Notes: generated from the letters alone by a model not told the origin. A stretch of DNA of 35,338 bases from an uncultured Bacteroidota bacterium (GCA_913055825.1 CAJXKB010000030.1:1-35338); one strand, 5' to 3'; positions 14,665 through 23,813 are shown, counted from the stretch's first letter. Program-made: numbers and translations.

Positions 14665-15996
14665 TCAACTTCTTAACTCGATTAAAGTAATTTCGGGCAA
14701 AATTCCAATACGTCCCGGATAGCCAATGGAACCCAGCCCGCGGTTCACATAAATTTGTTTTCCGGAATCTTTATCGGTATAAAGGCCAGCCCACTCTTTG
14801 TACATGTATTGTGCCGGGCTCCATTTAAAATCTTTTGTTTCGATACCAAATTGAAAACCGTGTGTATGGCCGGATAAGGTCAGGTCCATGTCAAAATTTT
14901 CAGGAAGTACTACTTTATCCCAGTGCGACGGGTCGTGCGACATAAGCAATTTGAAAATATCAGGATCAAGTCCGGAAGTGGCTTTTTTTAAATCGCCTCT
15001 TTTGGGAAAGCGTGGATGAGCCCCCCAATTTTCAACGCCTATTAAAGCAATTTGAGCGCCATTGTTTTCAAATTTCACATGACGGTTGTTGAGTAAATTC
15101 CAGCCAAGGCGATCATAAAGATCAAACAACTCTGTCATGTTCTTTTGCTTCGCTGCTTTGCTTGGCCAGTTTACGTAATTGCCGTAATCGTGATTGCCCA
15201 GAGTAACATAGACGCCCAGCGGTGCTTTTATTTTTTTCAGGTTTTCTTCAAACCTGAAAGCCTCACGCGTGGAATAATTGACCAAATCGCCGGTAAACAA
15301 AACCACATCGGCTTTTAAATCGTTGATGTGTCTAATGGCTTCTTCAAGAGGTCGATCCGATGTCCAGGTGCCAAGGTGTAAATCTGAGATCTGTGCAATT
15401 TTAAAGCCGTCAAAAGCTTCAGGTAACCGACTGAAATGAATTCTTTTTTTTACAATATTAAAATCATACGCCCATTTAAACATGCCTGCCAGCATGCCGC
15501 TAAACACTAACCCACCGGTCAGATAACCCATGTATTGCAAAAATTTACTCCGGCTGATGCCTTCGCCTTGCATTGCTAACTTATGACGTTTTTCTTTATA
15601 AAAAAGATGAGATAATTTTTGAAATACTCTGATTAAATCGGCAATTAGTAAAAAAAACAAAGGAAATAACTTGGCCGCATAAAAAACAAGAATAGCACCA
15701 ACCCAGTATGTTCTAAAAACATCGTTCCAATCTATAATCGGTTTGATGGCCGTGCCTATGACAAAAAACAGGCTCATCATCAGCGGAAGCCAGAAAATAA
15801 ATGCAATAGCATATTTATGCCAGAATTTATAGCTGAAAATCTTCTTCCGTAAAGCCGACCATAAATATAAATCGCCAAAAAGCAACATTACCATTAATAC
15901 ATAAATACCTGTATAATGTGGCATTTCGTGATGGAAGATAAAAAAACCGGCTATAATAGTCAGAAAAGCAGTAAGATAAGTGATAAATAGTTTCAT
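14665..15996 (-). CDS. membrane-anchored metallophosphoesterase (YkuE/YaeI-like)
   Basis: 443 residues. The first ~175 residues hold about five membrane segments (for example 3-22, 30-48, 62-82, 96-120 and 153-172). The rest is a calcineurin-like phosphoesterase domain with all motifs in order: ISDLHLG (D205, H207), FTGDLVN (D237), LGNHDYG (N268, H269, D270), LMSHDPSHW and LSGHTHGFQ. These residues bind two metal ions. Relatives cleave UDP-diacylglucosamine or other envelope phosphodiesters at the membrane face. The ATG lies 22 bases after the stop of the aconitase-like gene, so the two probably form an operon, though no shared pathway is obvious. Beyond its 3' end lies the attC-like repeat. 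Confidence 0.88.
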   Translation of the reverse strand: MKLFITYLTAFLTIIAGFFIFHHEMPHYTGIYVLMVMLLFGDLYLWSALRKKIFSYKFWHKYAIAFIFWLPLMMSLFFVIGTAIKPIIDWNDVFRTYWVGAILVFYAAKLFPLFFLLIADLIRVFQKLSHLFYKEKRHKLAMQGEGISRSKFLQYMGYLTGGLVFSGMLAGMFKWAYDFNIVKKRIHFSRLPEAFDGFKIAQISDLHLGTWTSDRPLEEAIRHINDLKADVVLFTGDLVNYSTREAFRFEENLKKIKAPLGVYVTLGNHDYGNYVNWPSKAAKQKNMTELFDLYDRLGWNLLNNRHVKFENNGAQIALIGVENWGAHPRFPKRGDLKKATSGLDPDIFKLLMSHDPSHWDKVVLPENFDMDLTLSGHTHGFQFGIETKDFKWSPAQYMYKEWAGLYTDKDSGKQIYVNRGLGSIGYPGRIGILPEITLIELRS

Positions 15997-16018
15997 TAGT
16001 AAGATTGAAGTAAGAAAG

Positions 16019-17863
16019 TTATTTGTTTTGAGTACGGATGTAATTTACCAGTCCGTGTGCCTTGAAAATACCAAGTAACTTTTCAGGCAACGGTGAAAAC
16101 CTGAAACTTCTACCGGCAATTTCAACAACACCCCGGTTAAAATCAATGGATACTGAATCGCCAGGTTTGTAAGCATCAACAGCCTTCGGTAGCAAAATGA
16201 TCGGCAGCCCCTGATTTACCGACGAACGGTAAAAAATCCGGTTTACCGATTTACAAATCACTGCTTTTACGCCGGCATGTGCAAGGCCCACAGCCGGATG
16301 TTCGCGCGAACTCCCGCAACCGAAATTAGAACCTGCCACCAAAATATCCCCCGCTTTTACACGGTCGGTAAAATTAGTATCGAATCCCTTAAATAAATAG
16401 GGCATAATTTTTTCGGGTTCAGAACTTAAAACACTGTAAGTTAAGTTTCCGGCAAACATCTGATCAGTATTTAAATCATCAACATCCTTATAATTCCAAA
16501 CACCGTTAATCCGGCGGTTATCGTCTTCGTCAATGGTAATAGTATTGGCTTGTTCAACCGAATAGGGAAATTTCTCATCGGTTTCGATGCCGCGTGGGTC
16601 CACGATTTCACCGGCCAGTGCTGAATGAGCTACCGTTGCCGGAGAGGCCAGATAAATGGAGGCTTCTTTGTTTCCCATTCGCCCCTTGAAATTCCGGTTG
16701 GCAGTGGAAATTACATTATATCCGTCAGCCGGAATCCCTTGGCCTGTCCCCAGGCAAGGGCCACACGAAGCAGATAAAACATTAGCTCCCGCATTCAGGA
16801 AAATTTCAATCAAACCTTCTTTCATGGCCTGCAAATAAATTTTCTGCGAAGCAGGGACAATAACCATTTGAAAATCTTCAGGTAATTTCTTTCCTTTCAG
16901 CACCTGAGCGGCTTCACGCAAATCTTCCAGCCGGCCGTTTGTACAGGTTCCCACCATGGCTTCCTGTAACTTTGTACCGCGTACTTCGGCTACAGCTTTC
17001 ACATTGTCAACCTGATGCGGGGCTGCCACCACAGGAAAAATCTCCGAAAGGTTTATATCAATCTCTTTGGCATAAACAGCGCCGGTATCGGCCCAAACCC
17101 CGTCGCCTGTGTAAGTGCCACCAAGATATTTTTTTAATACATCATCCAATGGAAAAACCGCATTTTTTGCGCCCATTTCCGAAGCCAGGTTGGCCAGCGT
17201 CATGCGCTGCGAAACTGTAAGTGTCCTTACCCCTTCGCCATGATATTCAATTGACATGTAATCGGCACCGCGAGCGCCAATCATGCCAATAATCCAAAGC
17301 GAAATATCTTTGGCATACACGCCGGGTTTCAGTTTGCCGTGCAGCGTAATTTTTAACGATTCGGGCACACGAAACCATGTTTCGCCCTGCCGCCACAATC
17401 CTGCTGCTTCCGTACGGTCAATGCCCGCGGCAAATGCATTAAAAGCCCCGGCCGTACAGGTGTGGCTGTCGCTGCCTACAATCACCATGCCCGGCTTGGC
17501 ATAGCCTGCCATAATTTGGTGGCAAATTCCTTTTCCTGCATCATGAAACTTAGTAATACCCTGTGCATGAACAATATCCCTGATTTTCTGGTATTGGTTT
17601 GCCAACTTAGCTGTGGTAGGCGGCGCGTTATGGTCAAGGACAATTAACAACTGCTCCGGATATTTCACCTTTTCACCATCCATTTTCCTAAAAGTATTAA
17701 AAATGGATGCAGTGTTATCGTGCGACAGGATAATGTCAGGTTTTTTAAAAACGATGCTGCCTTTTTCGGCGTCAAATATTTTTTCAACGAAAGTTTTACC
17801 TTTCATAGGTCGTGGTTTTGAGTATTTCTTCGTGAGATGATAATTTAAACAACTATTTCCCAA
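16019..17863 (-). CDS. aconitase / 3-isopropylmalate dehydratase-family enzyme, large and small subunits fused
   Basis: 614 residues from ATG 17863, or 595 from ATG 17806. The second start gives MKGKTFVEKIF, the usual family beginning; the extra N terminus looks non-conserved but lies 12 bases after a -7 box, so both remain possible. The [4Fe-4S] ligands are C307 (VGTCTNGR) and C367/C370 (SCGPCLG). The LeuC-like part runs to about residue 425, and the swivel (LeuD-like) part carries GSNFGCGSSREHP and RIFYRSSVNQGLP. A single fused chain of this length is shorter than typical AcnA (~890) and resembles the fused aconitase / homoaconitase / IPMI lineage. It dehydrates and rehydrates a hydroxy-acid in the citrate cycle or in leucine or lysine synthesis. 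No leu genes are adjacent, so the substrate is undecided. Confidence 0.87.
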   Translation of the reverse strand: MGNSCLNYHLTKKYSKPRPMKGKTFVEKIFDAEKGSIVFKKPDIILSHDNTASIFNTFRKMDGEKVKYPEQLLIVLDHNAPPTTAKLANQYQKIRDIVHAQGITKFHDAGKGICHQIMAGYAKPGMVIVGSDSHTCTAGAFNAFAAGIDRTEAAGLWRQGETWFRVPESLKITLHGKLKPGVYAKDISLWIIGMIGARGADYMSIEYHGEGVRTLTVSQRMTLANLASEMGAKNAVFPLDDVLKKYLGGTYTGDGVWADTGAVYAKEIDINLSEIFPVVAAPHQVDNVKAVAEVRGTKLQEAMVGTCTNGRLEDLREAAQVLKGKKLPEDFQMVIVPASQKIYLQAMKEGLIEIFLNAGANVLSASCGPCLGTGQGIPADGYNVISTANRNFKGRMGNKEASIYLASPATVAHSALAGEIVDPRGIETDEKFPYSVEQANTITIDEDDNRRINGVWNYKDVDDLNTDQMFAGNLTYSVLSSEPEKIMPYLFKGFDTNFTDRVKAGDILVAGSNFGCGSSREHPAVGLAHAGVKAVICKSVNRIFYRSSVNQGLPIILLPKAVDAYKPGDSVSIDFNRGVVEIAGRSFRFSPLPEKLLGIFKAHGLVNYIRTQNK

Positions 17864-17880
17864 TGATTTTATTTTGGCGG

Positions 17881-17888
17881 CAAAGATA
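17881..17888 (-). promoter_or_regulatory. -7 box of the aconitase-like operon
   Basis: TATCTTTG on the minus strand fits TAnnTTTG. No TTG at -33. The start would be near 17875. Confidence 0.45.
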
Positions 17889-17950
17889 CTGGTAATTAAT
17901 TTACCTGATTCGTTCAGTTTAAATTATTTAGTTAATTTTTGTTATTTTCA

Positions 17951-18099
17951 GGGCGGCCGGAGACGGGCTGTCCGCTTTAGTCCCGGCACCAAAAGCAGGG
18001 TTTCGCTACGGCTGCACACGAGCTTCCTTCGGTCGCTGTGTGCAAGCCTGCTGTACCTCTGCTTTTGGCGTCAGGCGCTGCCGCTGCCATCCCTGCCGC
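17951..18099 (+). repeat. GC-rich structured repeat, copy B
   Basis: It is the relative of 10513-10658 in the opposite orientation and lies between the lipoprotein stop and the aconitase promoter. Outer arms include CCAAAAGCAG (17989-17998) with CTGCTTTTGG (18059-18068), a perfect ten-base pair. The inner stem is TGCACAC (18013-18019) with GTGTGCA (18038-18044), and the loop GCTTCCTTCGGTCG matches copy A except for one base. Copy A pairs ACAAAAACGG with CCGTTTTTGT at the same place, so both sides changed together. A 163-codon open frame across it (17874-18365) is judged spurious. Confidence 0.75.
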
Positions 18100-18158
18100 A
18101 TAAGCCCAACATGGTTCGGTCGTCCGCTCGGAAAACTCATAAAACGTCAAAAACACTT

Positions 18159-19238
18159 TTACCGGACATAAATCTTAGCATTGGAAGTAAAATCATGCTC
18201 CGTAGAGGTGGTATCATCAAAAAACTCAATTCTGATTTTTTTATCCGTTATCATTTGGACAATCAGCAGCCCTTGGCGTACGCCCGTATTCGGATCAAAG
18301 TCACCCGCGTTAAAAAGTTTATAGGTTACTTTTCCACTGGCAGGTGTTACATTTTCAAATTTTGAGGCATTATCCTGTACATAAAATACATTGTAGCCTG
18401 AACTATTTCCGTTTACAGAAGTGAAAAAGCTGTCATTTCCAATGGAAATAACCATCTTTGAGGGGTCATAATTTCCATAAACAAAAGCAACAAAATAACT
18501 ACCATAGTTGTCCGTGTTCAAAGGATCAAAATTTTTTGCATCTTCTGCTATCCAATTTCCGCTAAGTTTTCCTGAAATGTCATAACAGATTTTTCCATCT
18601 TTGTCTGAACCGAGGCGCCGGACTTTAGCATACAATGCCGCCTGTATATCTTTTGGAAAATGTTTGATGGGAGAATCGCAATGCAAGCTCGATAAGCCAT
18701 AAAGTTGAGGGTCAAGAAACGGCTGGTCGATAGTTTTAACCATGGCACCCATGTCAAAACCGTCGCCGTCGAACATTGATACTAGGCCAAGTCGTTGTCC
18801 TGCTTTCACGGTCACCCCGATTTTTATGTCGGCATCAAGGACAACATGCATGAAGTAATAGCTGGCAGTATTAGTAACACCAATGGTTACTCGGCTATCT
18901 TGGTAGTTGCTTCCCTCGTCAAAAGTAAAGGTATCCAGCACTTTTCCCGATGCAGGTGCATAAAGAATAGTCCCAGCAGGAATATCATTAAAATACATAT
19001 GATCGGTCGGGATGGTATGTTCCGGAGGATTTAAATGTCCTAGAGGTATGATGTATCCAATATCTGTCGTGTCAACAGGCAATTGAGAAAAGATCATTTG
19101 CCCTGAGGGGAGCGAAGCATCGAAGTTTCTGTTTTCATTTGAAATGTCGTTATCCTTTGAAATGTCGTTATCCTTTTTACAAGATGAGATAACCAGTATC
19201 AGGCCGAATATCAGAAAAATGGAATAAAACTTTTTCAT
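18159..19238 (-). CDS. lipoprotein with M23-like beta domain
   Basis: 359 residues with a lipobox at VISSC (C20), so lipid-anchored. After a short Asp/Asn/Ser linker comes a region resembling the LytM/M23 fold: PTDHMYFNDIPAGTILYAPASGKV, SYYFMHVVLDADIKIGVTVKAGQRLG. HMYF and the following pattern recall M23 peptidases, but the complete zinc set (HxxxD plus HxH) is not evident, so it is probably a non-catalytic or divergent member. The C-terminal 150 residues form a beta-rich domain with no name I know. Near the N terminus DNDISKDNDIS is encoded by an exact 18-base tandem repeat (19138-19173). It has its own promoter at 19280-19310, and the GC-rich repeat B lies beyond its 3' end. Confidence 0.72.
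   Translation of the reverse strand: MKKFYSIFLIFGLILVISSCKKDNDISKDNDISNENRNFDASLPSGQMIFSQLPVDTTDIGYIIPLGHLNPPEHTIPTDHMYFNDIPAGTILYAPASGKVLDTFTFDEGSNYQDSRVTIGVTNTASYYFMHVVLDADIKIGVTVKAGQRLGLVSMFDGDGFDMGAMVKTIDQPFLDPQLYGLSSLHCDSPIKHFPKDIQAALYAKVRRLGSDKDGKICYDISGKLSGNWIAEDAKNFDPLNTDNYGSYFVAFVYGNYDPSKMVISIGNDSFFTSVNGNSSGYNVFYVQDNASKFENVTPASGKVTYKLFNAGDFDPNTGVRQGLLIVQMITDKKIRIEFFDDTTSTEHDFTSNAKIYVR
19138..19173. repeat. two exact 18-base tandem units inside the lipoprotein gene
   Basis: TTTGAAATGTCGTTATCC occurs twice in a row and keeps the frame, adding six residues to the linker after the lipid anchor. Slippage could change linker length without breaking the gene. Confidence 0.9.
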
Positions 19239-19279
19239 TTTATAATGATTTAATATTTCCCTTGGTTATACAGAACATC

Positions 19280-19310
19280 CAAAATTACAAAATAATAAAG
19301 TAATTATCAA
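19280..19310 (-). promoter_or_regulatory. promoter of the lipoprotein gene
   Basis: On the minus strand TTG (19310-19308), 20 bases, TAATTTTG (19287-19280), matching the Bacteroidota pattern. The start is expected near 19274, about 36 bases before the ATG. Confidence 0.55.
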
Positions 19311-19318
19311 ACTTTTTT

Positions 19319-19344
19319 CTCGTATGCGTTGCAACGCACACGAG
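19319..19344 (-). terminator. hairpin downstream of the aldo/keto reductase
   Basis: CTCGT-A-TGCGTTGCAACGCA-C-ACGAG; the core TGCGTTGCAACGCA is a perfect palindrome. It starts about 15 bases past the reductase stop. No T-run follows on the minus strand, so termination is likely but not certain. Confidence 0.5.
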
Positions 19345-19358
19345 GTACCTGAGAAAAC

Positions 19359-20351
19359 TTAACCCAGCTGCTCCATCAACTCCACCAGCTTATATAGTTT
19401 TTCATGATAGAAATTTTCAAGAAAATCGAGGTCGCTTTTTGAAAGTTTTGAAATACCGGTTGTGTTTAGTTTGGCCTGTTTCGGCGTTTTAATTCCCGGA
19501 ATAATCGTAGAAACTTCTTGAAAACTAAGGATAAAGCTCAGCGCATAAGCGGTTTTTGAATAGTGGCTTTTTTCAGCCCTTTTCCAAATCTCTTCAAGGT
19601 CATCCGCCGCTGTTTCCAAAACAGGTGGCGGCAGTCGAAACGCACGATGATCGTTTTTCGCAAAACGGGTATGTTTATCAAATTTTCCGGTTAACAAACC
19701 GAATTGTAAAGGCATGCGTGCAATAAGGCCATAACCGGCAGCGTGTGCTTTTTTTATCACAGAAAGCCCCCTTTGATTAATGAGGTTAAAAACAATCTGA
19801 AAGCCCTGACCAAGATTTCGCTCCATGAGAAAATTTGCCTCCGTCTCCGGAGAAAACGTATTCAAAGACAACCCCCAATATCTTATTTTTCCCTCTTTCT
19901 GCAACTGCTCCATGGCTTCAATGCATTCGCCCTGCTCCAAATGTTCCATACGTGCCGAATGAAGTTGATAATAGTCAATGGTTTCTCTTTTCAACCGTTT
20001 CAGACTTTTATCACAGGCATTGAGTATGTGCGATTTGGAATAATCAAGAAAAATTTTACCATCCTTGCCCAGCCGGTGCCCTACTTTTGTTGCGATGATC
20101 ACATCTTGCTTGTTACCAAAAGTTTTTCCGATCAGTTCTTCGGAATGTCCCAGCCCGTAAAAGTCGGCTGTATCGTAAAAATTTACTCCCATGTCTAAAG
20201 CAGTGTTCAACGCTTTCACCGACTGTCGGTCGTCCACTTTTCCCCAACCTATGGGAACATCGCCGGCCATGGCAGGGCCGCCGATCCCCCAGGCGCCAAA
20301 ACCAACCTCGCTGACCATTAAATCTGTTTTGCCGAATTTTCTGTATTCCAT
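19359..20351 (-). CDS. aldo/keto reductase
   Basis: 330 residues, full-length (beta/alpha)8 barrel. The catalytic tetrad is present: D60 (FYDTADFYG), Y65, K89 (IIATKVGH) and H131 (YYQLHSARM). The C-terminal NADPH-binding part carries IIPGIKTPKQAKLN. The N terminus MEYRKFGKTDLMVSEVGFGAW is typical of the AKR11/12-like 'YghZ/IolS' group. These reduce aldehydes or ketones with NAD(P)H in the cytoplasm; the substrate cannot be told. It is a single-gene unit flanked on both sides by hairpins that share the motif GCGTT(T)GCAACGC. Confidence 0.92.
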   Translation of the reverse strand: MEYRKFGKTDLMVSEVGFGAWGIGGPAMAGDVPIGWGKVDDRQSVKALNTALDMGVNFYDTADFYGLGHSEELIGKTFGNKQDVIIATKVGHRLGKDGKIFLDYSKSHILNACDKSLKRLKRETIDYYQLHSARMEHLEQGECIEAMEQLQKEGKIRYWGLSLNTFSPETEANFLMERNLGQGFQIVFNLINQRGLSVIKKAHAAGYGLIARMPLQFGLLTGKFDKHTRFAKNDHRAFRLPPPVLETAADDLEEIWKRAEKSHYSKTAYALSFILSFQEVSTIIPGIKTPKQAKLNTTGISKLSKSDLDFLENFYHEKLYKLVELMEQLG

Positions 20352-20462
20352 TGTTTTTCAAATTAAAAATTGTTTCTACGAAAATATTCATTTTTGTTGT
20401 CTTTTTTCCCGGAATCTCAATAAAAAATAAATTTTTCAGGCAGAAACAAACATCTCTCATCT

Positions 20463-20485
20463 CATCCGCGTTTGCAACGCGGATG
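20463..20485. terminator. hairpin between ClpB and the aldo/keto reductase
   Basis: CATCCGCGTT and AACGCGGATG pair over ten bases around TGC. There is no T-run, and it lies about 75 bases beyond the T-tailed ClpB terminator. It may be a second stop for ClpB read-through or a repeat of the kind seen at 19319. Confidence 0.4.
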
Positions 20486-20560
20486 TCTTTATCTCAAACA
20501 TTTGTAATGTTTTCCCCCACCCGCATTAAAAATACTCAAATAAATACGTACGAGTGGATG

Positions 20561-20594
20561 AAAAAACAGGACATCCCACGAAAGGAATGTCCTG
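20561..20594 (-). terminator. Rho-independent terminator of clpB
   Basis: On the minus strand CAGGACAT (20594-20587) pairs with ATGTCCTG (20574-20567), with CC/GG pairs possible inside, and is followed directly by six T (20566-20561). It starts about 30 bases past the clpB stop. Confidence 0.8.
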
Positions 20595-20623
20595 CAAAAA
20601 TTATGAATAAAGCCGTGTTGAGA

Positions 20624-23212
20624 TTAATTGACAAATACAAACCGGTCGTCCTGCACATCAATTTGGATGGGTTTCTCCGTATTGACTTTTCCGGCTAAAA
20701 TCATCTTCGACAATTCGTTCAGCACTTCGCGCTGGATGACCCGTTTCAACGGACGGGCGCCAAACTGTGGATCATAACCCATTTCGGCAAGTTTATTAAC
20801 AGCGGCATTAGAAATTTCCAGTGTGATGTTGTTTTTTGCTAACATTTGTTGTGTCCGTTCAAATTGTAGTTTCACAATGCCGTGAATTTCATCACGCGAA
20901 AGCGGTTTGAACATGATTATTTCATCAATCCGGTTTAGGAACTCGGGCCGGATGGTTTTCTTCAGCAGCTCGAACACTTCGTTTTGCGTGCTATCAACAA
21001 CCTGATCTTCGTTGGTATCCGTCATTTTACTAAAGTTTTCCTGAATCAGATGTGAACCGATATTTGAAGTCATAATGATGATGGTATTTTTAAAGTCTAC
21101 CACACGGCCTTTATTATCGGTTAATCGGCCATCGTCAAGTACTTGCAGTAATATGTTGAACACATCCGGGTGTGCTTTTTCAATTTCATCCAGCAACACT
21201 ACCGAATAGGGTTTCCGTCGAACGGCTTCTGTAAGCTGGCCGCTTTCTTCGTAACCCACATATCCGGGAGGTGCTCCCACCAATCGCGATACAGCATGCC
21301 TTTCCTGGTATTCCGACATGTCAATACGTACCATGGAATTCTCGTTGTTGAACAGGAATTCAGCCAGCGCTTTGGCCAACTCTGTTTTACCTACACCGGT
21401 GGTGCCGAGAAAGATAAACGAACCAACTGGCCGTTTTTCATCCTGCAAACCTGCACGACTGCGGCGGATAGCATCGGCAATAGCCTGTATGGCATCATCC
21501 TGCCCCACCACACGTTTGTGTAGCTCATCTTCGAGATGCAGCAGCTTTTCGCGTTCGCTTTGCAGCATCCGGCTCACAGGAATACCGGTCCATTTAGAAA
21601 CTACTTCGGCTACCTCTTCGGCAGTTACTTCCTCATTAATCATGGGTTTGTCGCCCTGTTGCCCTTTGAGTTTATCTTTTAAAACTTCCACTTTTGCTTC
21701 GGCTTTTTGAATTTTACCGTAGCGAATCTCGGCCACTTTGCCGAAATCACCATCGCGTTCCGCCTGATCAGCAGCTAGTTTTAAATCTTCAATTTCCTTT
21801 TTTATTTGCTGGATTTGATCCACCAGTTCTTTTTCGGCCTGCCATTTGGCCCTCAGGTCATTACGTTTCTCATTAAGGTTGGCCAGCTCTTCGTTGATGT
21901 TGTTCAGCTTTATTTTGTCCTTTTCGCGTTTGATCGCTTCTTTTTCAATTTCGAGCTGACGTACGCGCCGTTCAACCACTTCAAGTTCTTCTGGTAGTGA
22001 ATTTATTTCCAGACGAAGTTTTGCTGCCGATTCATCAACAAGGTCAATGGCTTTGTCAGGTAAAAACCGGTCAGTGATGTAGCGCTGCGAAAGCTCAACT
22101 GCCGCGATGATAGCTTCATCTAGTATCCTGACCTTATGATGTGTTTCGTATCGTTCTTTCAGCCCGCGCAAAATGGAAATAGCCGAATCGGTATCGGGCT
22201 CATCCACCATCACCAGTTGAAAACGGCGTTCCAGCGCCTTATCTTTTTCAAAATATTTCTGATACTCTTTCAGTGTGGTAGCGCCAATAGCACGCAATTC
22301 GCCACGTGCCAGTGCCGGTTTCAAAATGTTGGCTGCATCCATGGCGCCTTCCGATTTTCCGGCACCCACCAAAGTATGGATTTCGTCGATGAAAAGGATG
22401 ATTTCACCCTCTGCATCAACCACCTCTTTTACTACGGCTTTTAAACGTTCTTCAAACTCTCCTTTGTATTTTGCACCGGCAACCAGTGCCCCCATATCTA
22501 GCGAGAATAGTCGTTTTGTTTTCAGATTGTCCGGAACATCACCGTTCACAATCCTGTGGGCGATACCTTCGGCAATTGCTGTTTTCCCCACACCCGGCTC
22601 TCCAATTAATATTGGGTTGTTTTTGGTACGACGCGACAAAATCTGTAACACCCGGCGGATTTCGTCATCGCGGCCAATAACCGGATCAAGTTTGCCGCTG
22701 GCTGCCATCTCGTTGAGGTTCAGTGCATAGCGGTTCAGCGCGTTGATCTGGTCTTCGGCTGTTTGACTGTTTACACTGGAGCCTTTCCGCAAATCTTTAA
22801 TAGCAGCAATCAATCCTTTCTTGGTGATGCCGTTATCCTTTATTAAATCGGATGCCGTACTTTTCACCTCTAACAAAGCCAACAGAAGATGCTCAACGGA
22901 CACGAATTCATCTTTGAATTCGGCGAGGTAAGTTGGGGCTTTTTGTAAAACCTGATTTGCATCCCTCGACAGATACACTTCGCCACCGCTTACTTTAGGG
23001 AGCGACTGAATGATTCGGTCCACAGCCTGCGAAAATACAGGAAAATCAACATTTAGTTTTTTAAGCAAAAATGGTGTGGCATTTTCATCCACTAACAAAA
23101 TCCCTTTTAATAAATGGATGCTCTCGATGGCTTGCTGTCCGTTTTGAACAGTCAGCTCCTGAGCCTTTTGAATGGCTTCTTGTGATTTTATCGTAAATTG
23201 ATTAAAATTCAT
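20624..23212 (-). CDS. clpB: ATP-dependent disaggregase ClpB
   Basis: 862 residues, full length for ClpB. In order: N-terminal Clp-N repeats (1-145), NBD1 with Walker A GEPGVGKT (204-211) and Walker B FIDE (274-277), the coiled-coil M domain (about 400-520) that separates ClpB from ClpA/ClpC, and NBD2 with Walker A GTTGVGKT (603-610) and the tract [20 protein letters not shown]. The ClpP-docking IGF/IGL loop of ClpA/X is not seen, as expected. It works with DnaK to pull apart aggregated proteins. The gene is alone with its own terminator. A short palindrome at 23279-23297 lies about 70 bases upstream; CIRCE is absent. Confidence 0.97.
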   Translation of the reverse strand: MNFNQFTIKSQEAIQKAQELTVQNGQQAIESIHLLKGILLVDENATPFLLKKLNVDFPVFSQAVDRIIQSLPKVSGGEVYLSRDANQVLQKAPTYLAEFKDEFVSVEHLLLALLEVKSTASDLIKDNGITKKGLIAAIKDLRKGSSVNSQTAEDQINALNRYALNLNEMAASGKLDPVIGRDDEIRRVLQILSRRTKNNPILIGEPGVGKTAIAEGIAHRIVNGDVPDNLKTKRLFSLDMGALVAGAKYKGEFEERLKAVVKEVVDAEGEIILFIDEIHTLVGAGKSEGAMDAANILKPALARGELRAIGATTLKEYQKYFEKDKALERRFQLVMVDEPDTDSAISILRGLKERYETHHKVRILDEAIIAAVELSQRYITDRFLPDKAIDLVDESAAKLRLEINSLPEELEVVERRVRQLEIEKEAIKREKDKIKLNNINEELANLNEKRNDLRAKWQAEKELVDQIQQIKKEIEDLKLAADQAERDGDFGKVAEIRYGKIQKAEAKVEVLKDKLKGQQGDKPMINEEVTAEEVAEVVSKWTGIPVSRMLQSEREKLLHLEDELHKRVVGQDDAIQAIADAIRRSRAGLQDEKRPVGSFIFLGTTGVGKTELAKALAEFLFNNENSMVRIDMSEYQERHAVSRLVGAPPGYVGYEESGQLTEAVRRKPYSVVLLDEIEKAHPDVFNILLQVLDDGRLTDNKGRVVDFKNTIIIMTSNIGSHLIQENFSKMTDTNEDQVVDSTQNEVFELLKKTIRPEFLNRIDEIIMFKPLSRDEIHGIVKLQFERTQQMLAKNNITLEISNAAVNKLAEMGYDPQFGARPLKRVIQREVLNELSKMILAGKVNTEKPIQIDVQDDRFVFVN

Positions 23213-23278
23213 TTTAGTTTCCTCCTTTTTTCTGCTGCTTATTGCAAAGGGTTTACCAAATCATAAAGTTAATTAAAA

Positions 23279-23297
23279 AACTGTAAATCTGACAGTT
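23279..23297. promoter_or_regulatory. palindrome upstream of clpB
   Basis: AACTGT-AAATCTG-ACAGTT is a perfect six-base inverted repeat in the divergent region between clpB and the CoA-binding protein. It may be an operator for either. It is not CIRCE (TTAGCACTC-N9-GAGTGCTAA), and no convincing -7 box for clpB was found. Confidence 0.35.
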
Positions 23298-23402
23298 AAA
23301 ATCAAATTACAATGTCAATATGGCTGAATGTTACAAACCGGGCTGCAATAATTTCCGAATTATATCGTTTATGGCTTAACAGCAAATGAATTTTACATTT
23401 TT

Positions 23403-23759
23403 ATGAGAACATTAGTTATCGGTGCCAGCGAAAAGAAGGAGCGCTATAGCAACAAAGCCATCCGCAAATTATTGCGATACGGCCATGAGGTGGTGCCTTT
23501 GGCATTACGGGCGGGAGAAGTGAAAAGCCTGCATTTTGAAACTGGTTTTCCTGATTTGAGCGATATCCATACCATCACTTTATACATAGGGCCGCAGCGA
23601 CAAAAGCCCTATTACGACTACATCATCGGGTTACATCCTAAACGAATAATCTTTAATCCGGGAACTGAAAACAGGGAACTCATGGAGTTGGTTTCTGAAA
23701 AAGGAATTGAAACTATCAGCAATTGTACATTGGTGATGCTTGACACTGGATTGTTTTGA
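23403..23759 (+). CDS. CoA-binding Rossmann-fold protein
   Basis: 118 residues with the CoA_binding_2 layout: the N-terminal nucleotide motif LVIGASEKKERYSNKA, the core VVPLALRAGEV, ITLYIGPQRQKPYYDYI and IIFNPGTEN, and a C-terminal NCTLVMLDTGLF. The conserved NPG-E segment and size match the YccU-like family, cytoplasmic proteins that resemble the CoA-binding domain of succinyl-CoA synthetase. They bind CoA or nucleotides; no reaction is known. Divergent from clpB and single. Start ATG 23403 gives the expected MRTLVIGAS beginning. Confidence 0.85.
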   Translation: MRTLVIGASEKKERYSNKAIRKLLRYGHEVVPLALRAGEVKSLHFETGFPDLSDIHTITLYIGPQRQKPYYDYIIGLHPKRIIFNPGTENRELMELVSEKGIETISNCTLVMLDTGLF

Positions 23760-23813
23760 GGCAAGACAAAGTTTTACCATAGAACCCCAACGAGTTTCCG
23801 ATTGATTTTTTTA

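Noticed and set aside
17874-18365. 163-codon plus-strand open frame
   Set aside because: It runs through the GC-rich repeat and into the antisense of the lipoprotein gene; its residues (RRRAVRFSPGTKSRV and similar) come from the repeat's base composition. A related nonsense peptide appears in copy A (minus, 10501-10728), which shows that it is repeat-derived.
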